From positions 107,046-171,045 of the forward strand of contig JBFWUW010000004.1 of the NCBI GenBank assembly GCA_050247075.1: 64,000 bases of DNA, in the 5' to 3' direction. Positions 1 through 8,700 of this stretch are shown here, piece by piece. Made by a program: the position numbers and the translations under genes. The stretch is from JBFWUW01 sp050247075. GTDB taxonomy: Bacteria > Planctomycetota > Planctomycetia > Pirellulales > JBFWUW01. How positions within the stretch are numbered: the first letter of the stretch is position 1; every line of letters starts with the position of its first letter. Below the pieces are notes generated by a model, which saw only the letters and a list, made by a program, of their open reading frames with translations, had not been told where the DNA came from and did not search any database.

Positions 1-136
1 ACCAAAAAGAAAAGCACGAAACCCGCGAACTTCCACGGACCGGGGCGGTCTAGCCAGCACATGGGCGCACACTCCTGTTTGATTCCCAACGGGCCCTCGC
101 GAACAAATGATTGCGGGCGAGTTCAGTATCTTAGCG

Positions 137-173
137 AAAAGCTGATAGCTGACAGCTTCTCCGCCGACGGCTT
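137..173 (+). repeat. Family A interspersed repeat, copy 1
   Basis: A roughly 35-bp unit reading GCTGATAGCTGACAGC followed by TTCTCCGCCGACGGC. Near-identical copies lie at 5672-5706, 18174-18208, 24584-24615, 31529-31562 (inverted) and 59230-59262 (inverted), with a decayed copy at 53625-53648. All copies are intergenic. The unit holds two direct GCTGAyGGC-type modules. It lies downstream of the thermonuclease gene, which ends at 188 on the minus strand. Confidence 0.75.
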
Positions 174-187
174 ATCTGGCCGCGATT

Positions 188-778
188 TTACGGCAACGCC
201 TCTTCTTCCGCGGCCTCACTCTCATGGAGTGGCAACTCGCCGCCATCCGACCATAGCCCGCGTCGCGCGTCGCGGGCTTCTTGCTGGGCAGCGCGGTAGC
301 GGCGTTTGAAGGCGTCGGAGTAGTTGTAGCCCAGCGCAGCGCGGGCCAAGCCGGCTCGCAGCAGTTCCTCGTTGAGCAACTTGCCGTTCACATAGGCATA
401 GGCCAGAAAGCGCTGATACCGGTCGATCCGTTCGCGGTCGAAACGGAGCGTTACCGGTTGGCGGCCGATGAAAGCACGGGTGAACTCCGCTGCCTGTGGT
501 CCCCAGGCGGCCACGGGCTCGCCTGGCTTGACTGTCTCCGGCGCGTCGACGCCGATCAGGCGGATGCGCGCCCCGTTCGCCAGCAGCAGCGTGTCGCCAT
601 CGACGACGCGCGCCACGGCGTATTCCCCCTCGGCCAAAGCCTCCGGCGGAACTGGCCGCGTAAAGTGCCACGCCAGCCGCCAAACAATCAGCAAGCCCAC
701 GATCGCGCCGGCAATTTTCAGCGGATCGAACCGCGGCCCAAAACGGCGCGCCACGGCGTTAGTTGGAACTGAACTCAA
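188..778 (-). CDS. Membrane-anchored thermonuclease-family (SNase-like) protein
   Basis: Staphylococcal-nuclease-like protein of about 196 residues, likely a Ca-dependent phosphodiesterase acting outside the cytoplasmic membrane. An N-terminal hydrophobic segment (about residues 22-38, IAGAIVGLLIVWRLAW) is followed by the OB-fold core with RVVDGDTLLLANGARIRLIG and GVDAPET, which carry the first catalytic Arg and the Glu, then DRYQRFLAYAYV, which carries the second catalytic Arg. The end GLWSD is typical of the family. The longest frame begins at a TTG inside the 3' end of the upstream zinc-ribbon gene. A GTG at 754 is an alternative that leaves a 4-bp gap. The two genes are co-directional and probably cotranscribed. 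The family call is secure; the substrate is not known. Confidence 0.88.
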   Translation of the reverse strand: MSSVPTNAVARRFGPRFDPLKIAGAIVGLLIVWRLAWHFTRPVPPEALAEGEYAVARVVDGDTLLLANGARIRLIGVDAPETVKPGEPVAAWGPQAAEFTRAFIGRQPVTLRFDRERIDRYQRFLAYAYVNGKLLNEELLRAGLARAALGYNYSDAFKRRYRAAQQEARDARRGLWSDGGELPLHESEAAEEEALP

Positions 779-1064
779 ACTTCTTGGCGGGTGCCGCCCC
801 GAGCGGGTTCTTGCGCACCTTGCGGCTGCATTCCACGCACAGGTCGAACTTCATTTCCTGGTGGATCTCGTCGCAGACTTCTTCTTCCTGGCTGTTGTCG
901 AGCTGTTCCAGTATATTCTGGATCTCGCGGAGATGGTCTCGGTCGTCGTCCTGTTCGTCAGCCGCCAGCGGATCGAACGCGGCGCTCATCTCCAGCTTGA
1001 CGGTGTAACGTAGTTCGTCCGAATCAATCTCACGCTTGCAGCGGTCACAGGTGTAATGAACCAT
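759..1064 (-). CDS. Small zinc-ribbon-like conserved hypothetical protein
   Basis: 101 residues. It opens with a CDRC pair (HYTCDRCKREI) and has a second pair CVEC near residue 77, together forming a plausible four-cysteine zinc ribbon. The middle is very acidic (DEQDDDRDHLREI and NSQEEEVCDEI). The ATG at 1064 has a purine-rich GAGGGGGAA about 8 nt upstream, so the start is well supported. Its 3' end overlaps the thermonuclease frame by up to 20 bp, which suggests translational coupling. No catalytic motif is seen. A small regulatory or adaptor role is possible but is inference only. Confidence 0.75.
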   Translation of the reverse strand: MVHYTCDRCKREIDSDELRYTVKLEMSAAFDPLAADEQDDDRDHLREIQNILEQLDNSQEEEVCDEIHQEMKFDLCVECSRKVRKNPLGAAPAKKFEFSSN

Positions 1065-1388
1065 GGAAATAATTCCCCCTCGTGCGTTGCGACGTGCCTT
1101 GCGAGCGCAGACTTCCGTTACGCAACCTTCAACTCCATCCTAACTCCATTTTCTAAAAGGGAGCAAGTGAGGTTGCAGGCTTTTTTGTACTCCGCGAAAG
1201 AAAAGAAATTGCTTACCGCGAACGATTGTACCGGTCAAATGCTTGACAAGTTGACGGCGATTTGAACCGCTCGCTGTGCTGGCATCGCGTCAAAGTGTTG
1301 GGCCACGTCTGGAAACGCGCGCCACGCTCCCTCTCCCGGTACTCCGGGAGAGGGAGAAAAACCGCCGCGGCTATTCCAAGTGGGTAAC
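1065..1388. other. Intergenic gap with one palindromic repeat
   Basis: 324 bp between two minus-strand genes. No coding sequence with family support is seen. It must hold the promoter of the zinc-ribbon gene, but no convincing -35/-10 pair stands out. The only structured element is the palindrome at 1329-1354. Confidence 0.5.
1329..1354. repeat. Perfect 26-bp palindrome, copy 1
   Basis: CCCTCTCCC plus GGTACT plus CCGGGAGAGGG forms an uninterrupted dyad. The identical 26 bp occurs at 4109-4134, and a shorter relative (CCCTCTCCC AAA GGGAGAGG) at 4189-4208. This is a REP-like element. Confidence 0.8.
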
Positions 1389-2747
1389 CTATTCGCCGCC
1401 TGGCCGCCGCAGGGCGGACTCGGTATCGATCAACAGCCACAACAACGCACCCAGGGCGACAATCACACAGGCCACGGCGATCGCCGCCGGCCAGCCGTAA
1501 TGCTTGCCAATCCAGGGAGTGCAGATCGGCGCCAGCAGGCTGCCGGCGTTCCCCACGGTATTCAAGAAAGCACCAGCCAGCCCGCCGCGGCGCGGTTCGA
1601 GCGCCGGCGCGGATGTCCAAAACAGTCCCTCGCACAACCCCAGTGCGCCGAGCGCCAGCGAAAAGCAGAGCACGATCATCCCCTGCTGCCTGGCGGCCAG
1701 CCCCAGCGGCGCTAACGTCGCGCTTAGGCCCATGGCTGTCATGGCCACCACGCGGCTGCCGCGGCGATGACCTAGCCAGCGCCCCAAGCGGTCGGCGAAC
1801 ATGCCGCCACAGACCATGCCGACGGCCATCGCCATGTACACGACAAACGTGGCATCGCGGCTAGCTTGTTCCTTTAGTTCCAAGACTTTTTGGAAGTAGT
1901 ACCCGATCCAGTAGAAGAACAAGTATTGATAGTAGCCCACCGCGGCATAGCTCAGCGACAGCAACACCAGTTGCCGATTGCGCAGCAGCCCCAGCAGGTC
2001 GCGCGGGGCAACCTTGGTACGGGCGGGAACTCCTCCGCCAGCTTGCACCATGTCTCGCTCGGCCCGGTTTGTCCATCGATGGCAGGCCACGTCATCCGCC
2101 GACAACAGCAGCCACAGAATTGAGAACACCGCCAATACCATCCCGCTCACTACAAAGGCTAGCGGCCAATCGAGCAGATCCATCATCCAGCCGAACAACG
2201 GAAAGACCACGGAGACACCCACCAACGCGCCGGCCGTCACCAGGCCATTGGCGGTGGAACGGCTCGTCAGCGGCATCCATAGCGAGACGCTACGGGCCGC
2301 GCCGGGATGTAGCGCCACGCTCATGCCGCCCGCCACAGCGCGTATGGCAATCAGCGGCAGCAGCAGCGAAGCGATCGGCAATTGAGCCAGCCCTAGCCCG
2401 CCGGTCAGCATGACGCACAGCCCCAGGCCCATTCCCATGCCGGCCAAGGCCCGCCTCGGCCCGATGACATCGATCAGCCAGCCGCCGGGCAGCATTCCCG
2501 AGGTATAGACCAGCAGGAACGCCGTGTAGACCCAGCCCATTTGCGTTTCGGACAACTTGCCCGACTTTGGTTTGGATATCTTGCCCGATTCTGTTTGAGA
2601 GATCTCCTCCGACTCGATGAACTTCTCGGTCCCCACGACCGCGATGCTGTTGCGGTTGAAATGCCCTTGAAACGTAAAACCCATCAGCATGGCCACGATC
2701 AGCCAGCGGATGTTGGTGGCGCGCGGCTGGAAGGCTGGTTCGGTCAT
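1389..2747 (-). CDS. MFS transporter (organic anion / ACS-like)
   Basis: 452 residues with about 12 predicted membrane helices, in the major facilitator fold; hydrophobic segments alternate with short basic loops, including GPRRALAG after helix 2. The start at ATG 2747 (MTEPAFQPRATNIRWL) is preferred over longer in-frame extensions, which would run into the divergent M24 gene and are low-complexity. The loop between helices 1 and 2 carries an in-frame tandem duplication (SQTESGKISKPKSGKLSETQ). The gene is divergent from the creatinase-like gene at 2899 with a 151-bp shared upstream region, so a transporter-plus-hydrolase pair is plausible. Substrate unknown. Confidence 0.87.
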   Translation of the reverse strand: MTEPAFQPRATNIRWLIVAMLMGFTFQGHFNRNSIAVVGTEKFIESEEISQTESGKISKPKSGKLSETQMGWVYTAFLLVYTSGMLPGGWLIDVIGPRRALAGMGMGLGLCVMLTGGLGLAQLPIASLLLPLIAIRAVAGGMSVALHPGAARSVSLWMPLTSRSTANGLVTAGALVGVSVVFPLFGWMMDLLDWPLAFVVSGMVLAVFSILWLLLSADDVACHRWTNRAERDMVQAGGGVPARTKVAPRDLLGLLRNRQLVLLSLSYAAVGYYQYLFFYWIGYYFQKVLELKEQASRDATFVVYMAMAVGMVCGGMFADRLGRWLGHRRGSRVVAMTAMGLSATLAPLGLAARQQGMIVLCFSLALGALGLCEGLFWTSAPALEPRRGGLAGAFLNTVGNAGSLLAPICTPWIGKHYGWPAAIAVACVIVALGALLWLLIDTESALRRPGGE

Positions 2748-2898
2748 GCGGTGTTGATGTTGGCGAGAGTTCGAGGAGGCGGCGCTATCGCCGCGAGGGT
2801 TTGGTATCCTATCGCAGGTAATTAAGTCCCGCGAGCAGATTGACGGCCGTTTAAGACTGGCCGCGTCCGCTGGCTGTTTTCCCCATGCGTTATCTCCC

Positions 2899-4056
2899 AT
2901 GTCCAAACACGATTTTTCCGAACAAGAATTTGCCGGCCGCCGCCAGCGCGTTCGAGATGCCCTCAGCGCCGCCGGCCTCGATTGGCTGGTGGTGTTTCAT
3001 CCCGTCTCGATCCATTGGCTGACCGGTTCCGACGCCAAGAGCTACCAGGAGTTTCAGTGCCTGCTGGTTTCGGCCCAGCCAGGCCCGCTGACCGTGCTGA
3101 CGCGCGAGGGCGAACGGGACGAATTTCTGGACGATGCCCTGATCGACCGCGTGCTTACTGTCGGCGGAAGAGAACCGGAAGACCCCATCGCGGCCTTTCG
3201 GCAATTGGCCGATTCGATTGGCCTGCGCAGCGGCCGCGTCGGCATGGAAGTGCCAGCGTATTACTTGCACCCGTTGCATTACGTGCAGCTCAAAGAGTAC
3301 TTGGGAACAGCCTTGGCGGCCGAGCCAACCAACCTGATTCACGATCTCAAGCTGGTCAAATCGCCGGCGGAACTGGCGTACATCCGCCGGGCCAGCCAGA
3401 TCGCCGATACCGCCATGCGTGTCTTTGCCGATTCGCTGGCTCCTAGCCGCAGCGAGTTACAGGTGGCGGGGGAGGTCTACCGCAGCCTGCTGGCCGCGGG
3501 CAGCGGCATGGCGGCCAGCCCCATGAATCTGGTGTCGGGCGAGCGGTCGTGCTTTAGCCACGGCGCGCCCACGGAGCGCATCTTGCAAAGTGGCGATTAC
3601 GGCAGCGTGGAATACGGGGCCATGTACCGCCGCTACACCGCCACCATCGGCCGGCAGTTTTGCCTGGGCACGCCCACTGCACGGATGCGCGAACTGTACG
3701 ACCTGGTTCGGCGGGCCTGCGATGCGCAGATCGCCGAGATTCGCGCTGGCGTGCCGGCCATTGTTCCGCACGAAGCCGCCAAGCGCGTGATTGCCCAAGC
3801 GGGACTAGACCGCGGCCGCGTCCACACGTCGGGCTATGGCCTGGCCCCCGGCTTTCCGCCGACCTGGGGCGAACCGCTGCACATGTTCGGCGGCAGCACC
3901 TACACGCTGCAAGCCGGCATGGTGGTTACGGTCGAGCCGCCCGTTTTTCTGGGCGATGAAAAACTTGGGGCACGCATCATCGACAACGTGCTAGTCACCG
4001 AGCGAGGTGCGGAATTGTTATCAACTTTCAGCCGCGATTTGATGGTGGTGGGTTGA
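2899..4056 (+). CDS. M24 (pita-bread) family hydrolase, creatinase-like, metal ligands lost
   Basis: 385 residues: an N-terminal creatinase-like domain (about 10-150) and a C-terminal M24 domain (about 165-380). Aligned by eye to the five-ligand metal site of Xaa-Pro aminopeptidases, both Asp of the D...D motif are replaced (SVEYGAMYRRYTATIGRQF has E and T), the GHG histidine is Tyr (HTSGYGLAPGF), the first Glu remains (VTVEPPVF) and the last Glu is Ile (GARIIDNVLVT). The protein therefore resembles metal-independent members such as creatinase rather than a peptidase. No signal peptide, so cytoplasmic. Divergent from the MFS gene. Likely cleaves an amidino or amide small molecule; the substrate cannot be named. 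Confidence 0.85.
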   Translation: MSKHDFSEQEFAGRRQRVRDALSAAGLDWLVVFHPVSIHWLTGSDAKSYQEFQCLLVSAQPGPLTVLTREGERDEFLDDALIDRVLTVGGREPEDPIAAFRQLADSIGLRSGRVGMEVPAYYLHPLHYVQLKEYLGTALAAEPTNLIHDLKLVKSPAELAYIRRASQIADTAMRVFADSLAPSRSELQVAGEVYRSLLAAGSGMAASPMNLVSGERSCFSHGAPTERILQSGDYGSVEYGAMYRRYTATIGRQFCLGTPTARMRELYDLVRRACDAQIAEIRAGVPAIVPHEAAKRVIAQAGLDRGRVHTSGYGLAPGFPPTWGEPLHMFGGSTYTLQAGMVVTVEPPVFLGDEKLGARIIDNVLVTERGAELLSTFSRDLMVVG

Positions 4057-4075
4057 AGCAACCGAGCACTGTTTA

Positions 4076-4242
4076 GGATTCGGTACGAAATAACTTCCCC
4101 AATTGGCTCCCTCTCCCGGTACTCCGGGAGAGGGTTGGGGAGGGGGGGATGTGACGAAATGGACGCCAACAGCCGGCCCTAACCCCGGCCCTCTCCCAAA
4201 GGGAGAGGAGTTCGCATGAGGAAGTTATTTCATGTCGCATCC
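4076..4242. repeat. 167-bp element with 23-bp terminal inverted repeats
   Basis: The ends 4076-4098 and 4220-4242 are imperfect inverted repeats (18 of 23 match), including a perfect 12-bp arm GAAATAACTTCC / GGAAGTTATTTC. Inside are the 26-bp palindrome (4109-4134) and a second hairpin (4189-4208). It fills nearly the whole gap between two convergent genes, and its right end abuts the stop codon at 4243. It could be a MITE-like insertion, a bidirectional terminator, or both. Confidence 0.75.
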
Positions 4243-5550
4243 TTACTTCTTTGGCGCAAACGACTGAAACACGTCGGCCAGCACTTTGTCCGCCAGCCGG
4301 CCAATTTCCGCCACGATTAGCGGTTCGGCCTCTGGCAGCAAGGGGGAGGATTCGGGTTCGTAGCCGCCGAATTGATGCGACTCGGCCGTGCAGATGTAGC
4401 CCAGGTTGCCGTTGGCGTAGCCCACCACGATGGGCACGGCCCGGTCGGCGATGGCCTTTTCGATCTGGTATCCGTACTCCACCATCGGCTCGCCGGGAAT
4501 CGTGAGCAGCAGAAAGTTGCCCACCCGCAGCGCTTGCATCTCGCAGGCCAGCGGCTCTTTCTTGCCGGGCAGCTCGATGGTGCCGGTGGCCATCTTCAAC
4601 GGGTAAATACTGGGCCGGCGGGCGAGTTGTTCGCGGACTACGGCCCGGTCGGCTGCCCGCACCACGGCGCACCCCAGCCCGCGGCCAGCCCATTGGATAT
4701 CGGCTTCGTCGCCGCAGCGGTACGGCACGCCGGGCAGATTGGGGCGAATGTCGCCGGCGCAGCCTTGCAAGAAGAGCGACTTGGTCTTGGGTCCGTAGAC
4801 CATTTCCACGAAGCGCTGGGCCTCGCCGGGAAAGTCAGCGCTGATCTTGGGGTATCCGCCAGGATGCGGCGGGGTGAAACGGTCGCCCCAGGTGAAGATG
4901 CAAGGATGGCAAACGGCGTGCATGACGACCGCCATCGGCTCGATGGAAGTGCCGTCGTCAAGCCGCAGAACTTTCACTCGGTGGTCGCAGGGGCCGTCCG
5001 CATTCAGCCGCACCAGCGCCCGTCCGTTGACGACCTGGCGGCGATTGATGTTGAAGTCGATGCTGTCCTCGGCGTAGCCAATCGTCACCGGCCGCTTATT
5101 CTGGGCTGCTTCGCCCGCGGCGGCCGCGACCTTGTCCACCATTTCGCGGCTCCAGGGTGTTTCCCGCGACCAGCCCGGCCCGGAGTGGTTGTGCGACGCG
5201 GCCACCATGATCCGGTCCCGCGGAATGCCGGCCTTATTCGCGATAGCTTCGCGCAGTTCCGCCACCATTTCTCCATTCGCGCTTATCAGATCGAGCGTGA
5301 CCACGGCGGCCTGTACATCGCCGTTGTCCAGCACAAGTACGCCCGCGCGGATTGGATCGCGCACCCCGCTCGTCGGACGGACATGTCCCACCACGGGCGT
5401 GTCGGGCGGCGGCGTGATATCGGCCTTGGCCACCCCCGCCTTCAAGTTCGACTCCACCCGAAAGTGAAAGTCCTCGTCGGCACGGACTCCAACCGACCCA
5501 GCGGCAAGCAACAACGGCAGCAACAACCGCAGCCAACAGCGATTCTTCAT
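4243..5550 (-). CDS. Secreted neutral/alkaline ceramidase-like protein, catalytic Ser missing
   Basis: 435 residues starting at ATG 5550 with a signal peptide (MKNRCWLRLLLPLLLAAGSV). The rest matches the neutral ceramidase N-terminal domain: KAGVAKADITPP, the zinc-binding SHNHSGPG, a second His region (HAVCHPC), the PGEPMVEYG glutamate and the GYANGNLGY tyrosine. The family's nucleophile motif GDxSPN reads GDIRPN here, so the catalytic Ser is Arg. The zinc site appears intact while the amidase nucleophile is absent, so ceramide hydrolysis is doubtful. Many planctomycete paralogues are annotated with this domain. Downstream of the 1268-residue gene on the same strand, but 193 bp apart. Confidence 0.85.
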   Translation of the reverse strand: MKNRCWLRLLLPLLLAAGSVGVRADEDFHFRVESNLKAGVAKADITPPPDTPVVGHVRPTSGVRDPIRAGVLVLDNGDVQAAVVTLDLISANGEMVAELREAIANKAGIPRDRIMVAASHNHSGPGWSRETPWSREMVDKVAAAAGEAAQNKRPVTIGYAEDSIDFNINRRQVVNGRALVRLNADGPCDHRVKVLRLDDGTSIEPMAVVMHAVCHPCIFTWGDRFTPPHPGGYPKISADFPGEAQRFVEMVYGPKTKSLFLQGCAGDIRPNLPGVPYRCGDEADIQWAGRGLGCAVVRAADRAVVREQLARRPSIYPLKMATGTIELPGKKEPLACEMQALRVGNFLLLTIPGEPMVEYGYQIEKAIADRAVPIVVGYANGNLGYICTAESHQFGGYEPESSPLLPEAEPLIVAEIGRLADKVLADVFQSFAPKK

Positions 5551-5671
5551 CAGACAGTCTCCGCAGTAAGAAGATGCACGGGCACCTATGCAGGATAACC
5601 AGCGGCAAGCCGCGGAGCTACGTAGACGCACGGCTCCAGCCCCCCGGCGCTTCCGCCTCGGCTGATTCTCG

Positions 5672-5706
5672 AAAGCTGATGGCTGACAGCTTTTCCGCTG
5701 ACGGCC
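5672..5706 (+). repeat. Family A interspersed repeat, copy 2
   Basis: GCTGATGGCTGACAGC followed by TTTTCCGCTGACGGC, in the 193-bp gap between two minus-strand genes. Same orientation as copy 1. Confidence 0.75.
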
Positions 5707-5743
5707 TTTCAAGTGTCTGGGTCCGGCCAACTTCGCTAAGCTG

Positions 5744-8700
5744 CTACGTGCCTGGCCGGACGTGTTGCCCGCAATTGGAGGGCATTTTGTTCTGTTCGTC
5801 GGTAGGCCAATGGCGGGTGTCGCCTGCGCCGCGCAGCAGCCGCCAGAAGGCGGCGTGGTCTTGCCGCCGCGTTTGGTATTGGGCAAGGTAGCCGCGGTAA
5901 TGGGGCGAATCGGGAAAGGCCTCGTCGCCGGCAAAGGGGTAGCCATGCATGGCCTGAAACGGCAGGGGCTCTACTTGTTGGCCATAGGCCGTGGCCAAAA
6001 CGGCATCCTTGTCCCAGCCGTTGTTGTACAACAAGAAGTCCCGCTTCCAGCCTGCCGGCGGATCGTCGGCAGGCATGTCGAACGAGACTGTCATTTCATC
6101 TCCCGATCCGAGCACGGCCAGGCGGTCGTCGTCGGCCGCCAGCAGTTCGGCTACGTCGCCATACCGCGTGAAGTTGCCGCGCATCGGGGCAAACTTGGGA
6201 ATGGTGGAAACATCGCCATAGTCGTAAGAGTCGGGTCCGTGGTGGTGCCCGTCGCGCACCGCCGAAAAACCGCGAAAGTGCAAATCGGCCGCGGCGGGCC
6301 GCATCTCGGCCAGGCGCAGTTCGGCCTTAGGCTCGTCCACCGTAAAGAAGGCCTGGTCCCAGTAAAGTTCAAAGTTCGTCACGATCCTCAGGCGGTAGTC
6401 GCCGGGCGTGAACAGGCCCGACAGATCAACGGCGATCGTCTTGGTTTTGCCCCCCGGAAAGCCCATGAAAGGGCGGACTTCGCGCCATTCGCCGCTGGCG
6501 TCGGGCGTGTAAATGGCGGGCGGGCGACGCCGTGGCCAATCGGGGTTTTGCGATATCGCCACGTTCAGCGAGGTATCGGTCGGGCGTAGCCAGCCCGTCA
6601 GGAATAGCGTGATCGCTTGAGGATCTTGCAGATCACCCAGGTCCAACTCCAGGTAGTGCTCATCGACGTAGCCCATCATCTTTAAACGGTCGTAGCCGCG
6701 AAAGAAATCGCCATCCACCCGACGCAAGACTTCCGCGACATCGCGGCCATGCTTGTCGCGGGCGGCGGCCGGTTCGCGCGGCTGGCTGACGGTGTGAATC
6801 TTAAATTGCGAAATCTCCGGCGGGCCGACCTTTTCGTTGGTGAAGACTTGCACGTCGGCCGGGTGGTCCACGGCGATCAGTTTGACGCTGTCAAAGTAGG
6901 TCGCTTCCCACAGTTCCTCGGTCAACTGAATGGTGTATTGGCCGTCGCGCGGCAGCAGCTTGTCGCCGGCAATCTTCAGATACTCCCAGGCTCGCGGTTG
7001 GGCAAACACGCCTTCCACGTGCTGCAAGCCTAGCGGCGCATTCCAGCAAGTGTCAGTCAAAAAGACAAACCGCTCGCCATCCCAAGTGTAAAGGTACGGG
7101 CACGAACTTGACAGGCGGTGGACCTCGCAGATTTCGCTGTCCGGCTGTGGGTGTACAATCACCTGAGGTACGCCGTTGGTCCACAGCACCCGCAACACGT
7201 CGGGCTTGTCGATCGGTCCCAGGCCAAAATGCGTGACCTGGCCCGTGATCATCTGTTCGCGATACCAGGGCCCAAACTTGAGTTCGGCGGTTGAACCGAT
7301 GGAGTAATGGTTGACGCGGCCCGTCCCCTTGTCGTCGATCTCGCCGCGGACACGCAGGTTGATCCAATGGTTCTTGTTGCCGCCGTCGTTGTCGTAGACC
7401 TCAATGAACGAATCACTGGCGATCACCAGGTCTCCGTCGCCGTCGGCATCCATATCGGCCACGGCGCAAGCCGCGACTTGCGTGGGAACCTCGTCGAATG
7501 GCTCGCGGCTAATGGGCTGCAAGCCATTCGCAGTCCCCCCTAGCACCGTCAGCCGGCCTTCCGCCCAGCCCACCACGTCGCTGTAGCTATCGTTGTCCAA
7601 GTCAAACATAGCCAGCTTGGCGGCCGCGGCGGGCAACTTTATGGCGGGGGAGCGGGCATTGGCTTGGCCGGGCTCCAGGGTTTCCGTCCGCACCACAACC
7701 AACTGTTCCCCGCTGCCGCCCAGTAAGTCCCACGAGGCCGTGCCCGTCAGGTCGGCCGCGGCCAGCGAGGTGACACCTTGGTTCAAAGCCGAAAAACCGG
7801 CCGGCAGCGCCTGCCAACGCAACACGCCATGCCGCAAGTTCTCCAGGTAACCGGCTGGCTGGTTGGGACCGGCCAGCATCAGGTCCAGGTCGAGATCCCG
7901 ATCGAAATCGACCGCCACTAGGGCGGTCGACCGGACCTCGTCGGGTGGCAAGGCCGAGCGGTCGGTGATGTCATAAAACAGGGCCTCGCCGCGATTGGCC
8001 CAGATTTGCAGGCCGTCCGCGGTGGAAAGAGCCAGGTCCAAGTCGCCGTCGTGGTCGATATCGACAAGGGTGGCCGCCAGTACGTTCCGCAAAGCCGGAA
8101 ACGCTTCTGACTGCTCGACCAGCGTCAATTGTCGGCTGGGAGTGTCGGCGGCGATCTCATTTCGAAACACCTGCACGCCGCCGCTGCCCCAGGCCACCAC
8201 GTCCATATCGGCCTGATTGCACAGGCCGTTGTCCTTGGTTTTTACGAGGTCGCGGTCCAGATCGGCCGTCAATAAGCCAGACATGCCGGGCAAGGTCTCC
8301 ACCGCTGCCAGCGATTGCCAGGCCTCGCCCCCCTCCGTCCGGCCGAAGACTTCCACGCGGCCGCCCGCCAAGGCCATTATATCGGCGCGGCCATCCAGAT
8401 CGAAGTCGGGCGTGAGCAGATCGACCACGCCCGCCAATGGAATGCGGTCCTGTTCGCCCGACGACCGGAAAGTGACATTGGCCAGCGGTGCTTCATCGTC
8501 CAAACCGCCAGCGATTTCCAACGGGCAGAGGCCGCTGGCAAAGTCCAACACGATGTAGTTTAGAGGATGCCGGACGACGCGGCGGCGGTCACTGGCTTCC
8601 CATTCGTCTCCGACGATTAAATTGGATACCTTCAAGACATCGTTGCGAGCTTGCGGCCACTGCTCTGCCTGCAAAGACTTTTCAGCCTGCGCGACCGCCT

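Noticed and set aside
4372..5598. Plus-strand frame opposite the ceramidase-like gene
   Set aside because: Composition-driven antisense frame; the minus-strand protein has zinc-site motifs and a signal peptide.
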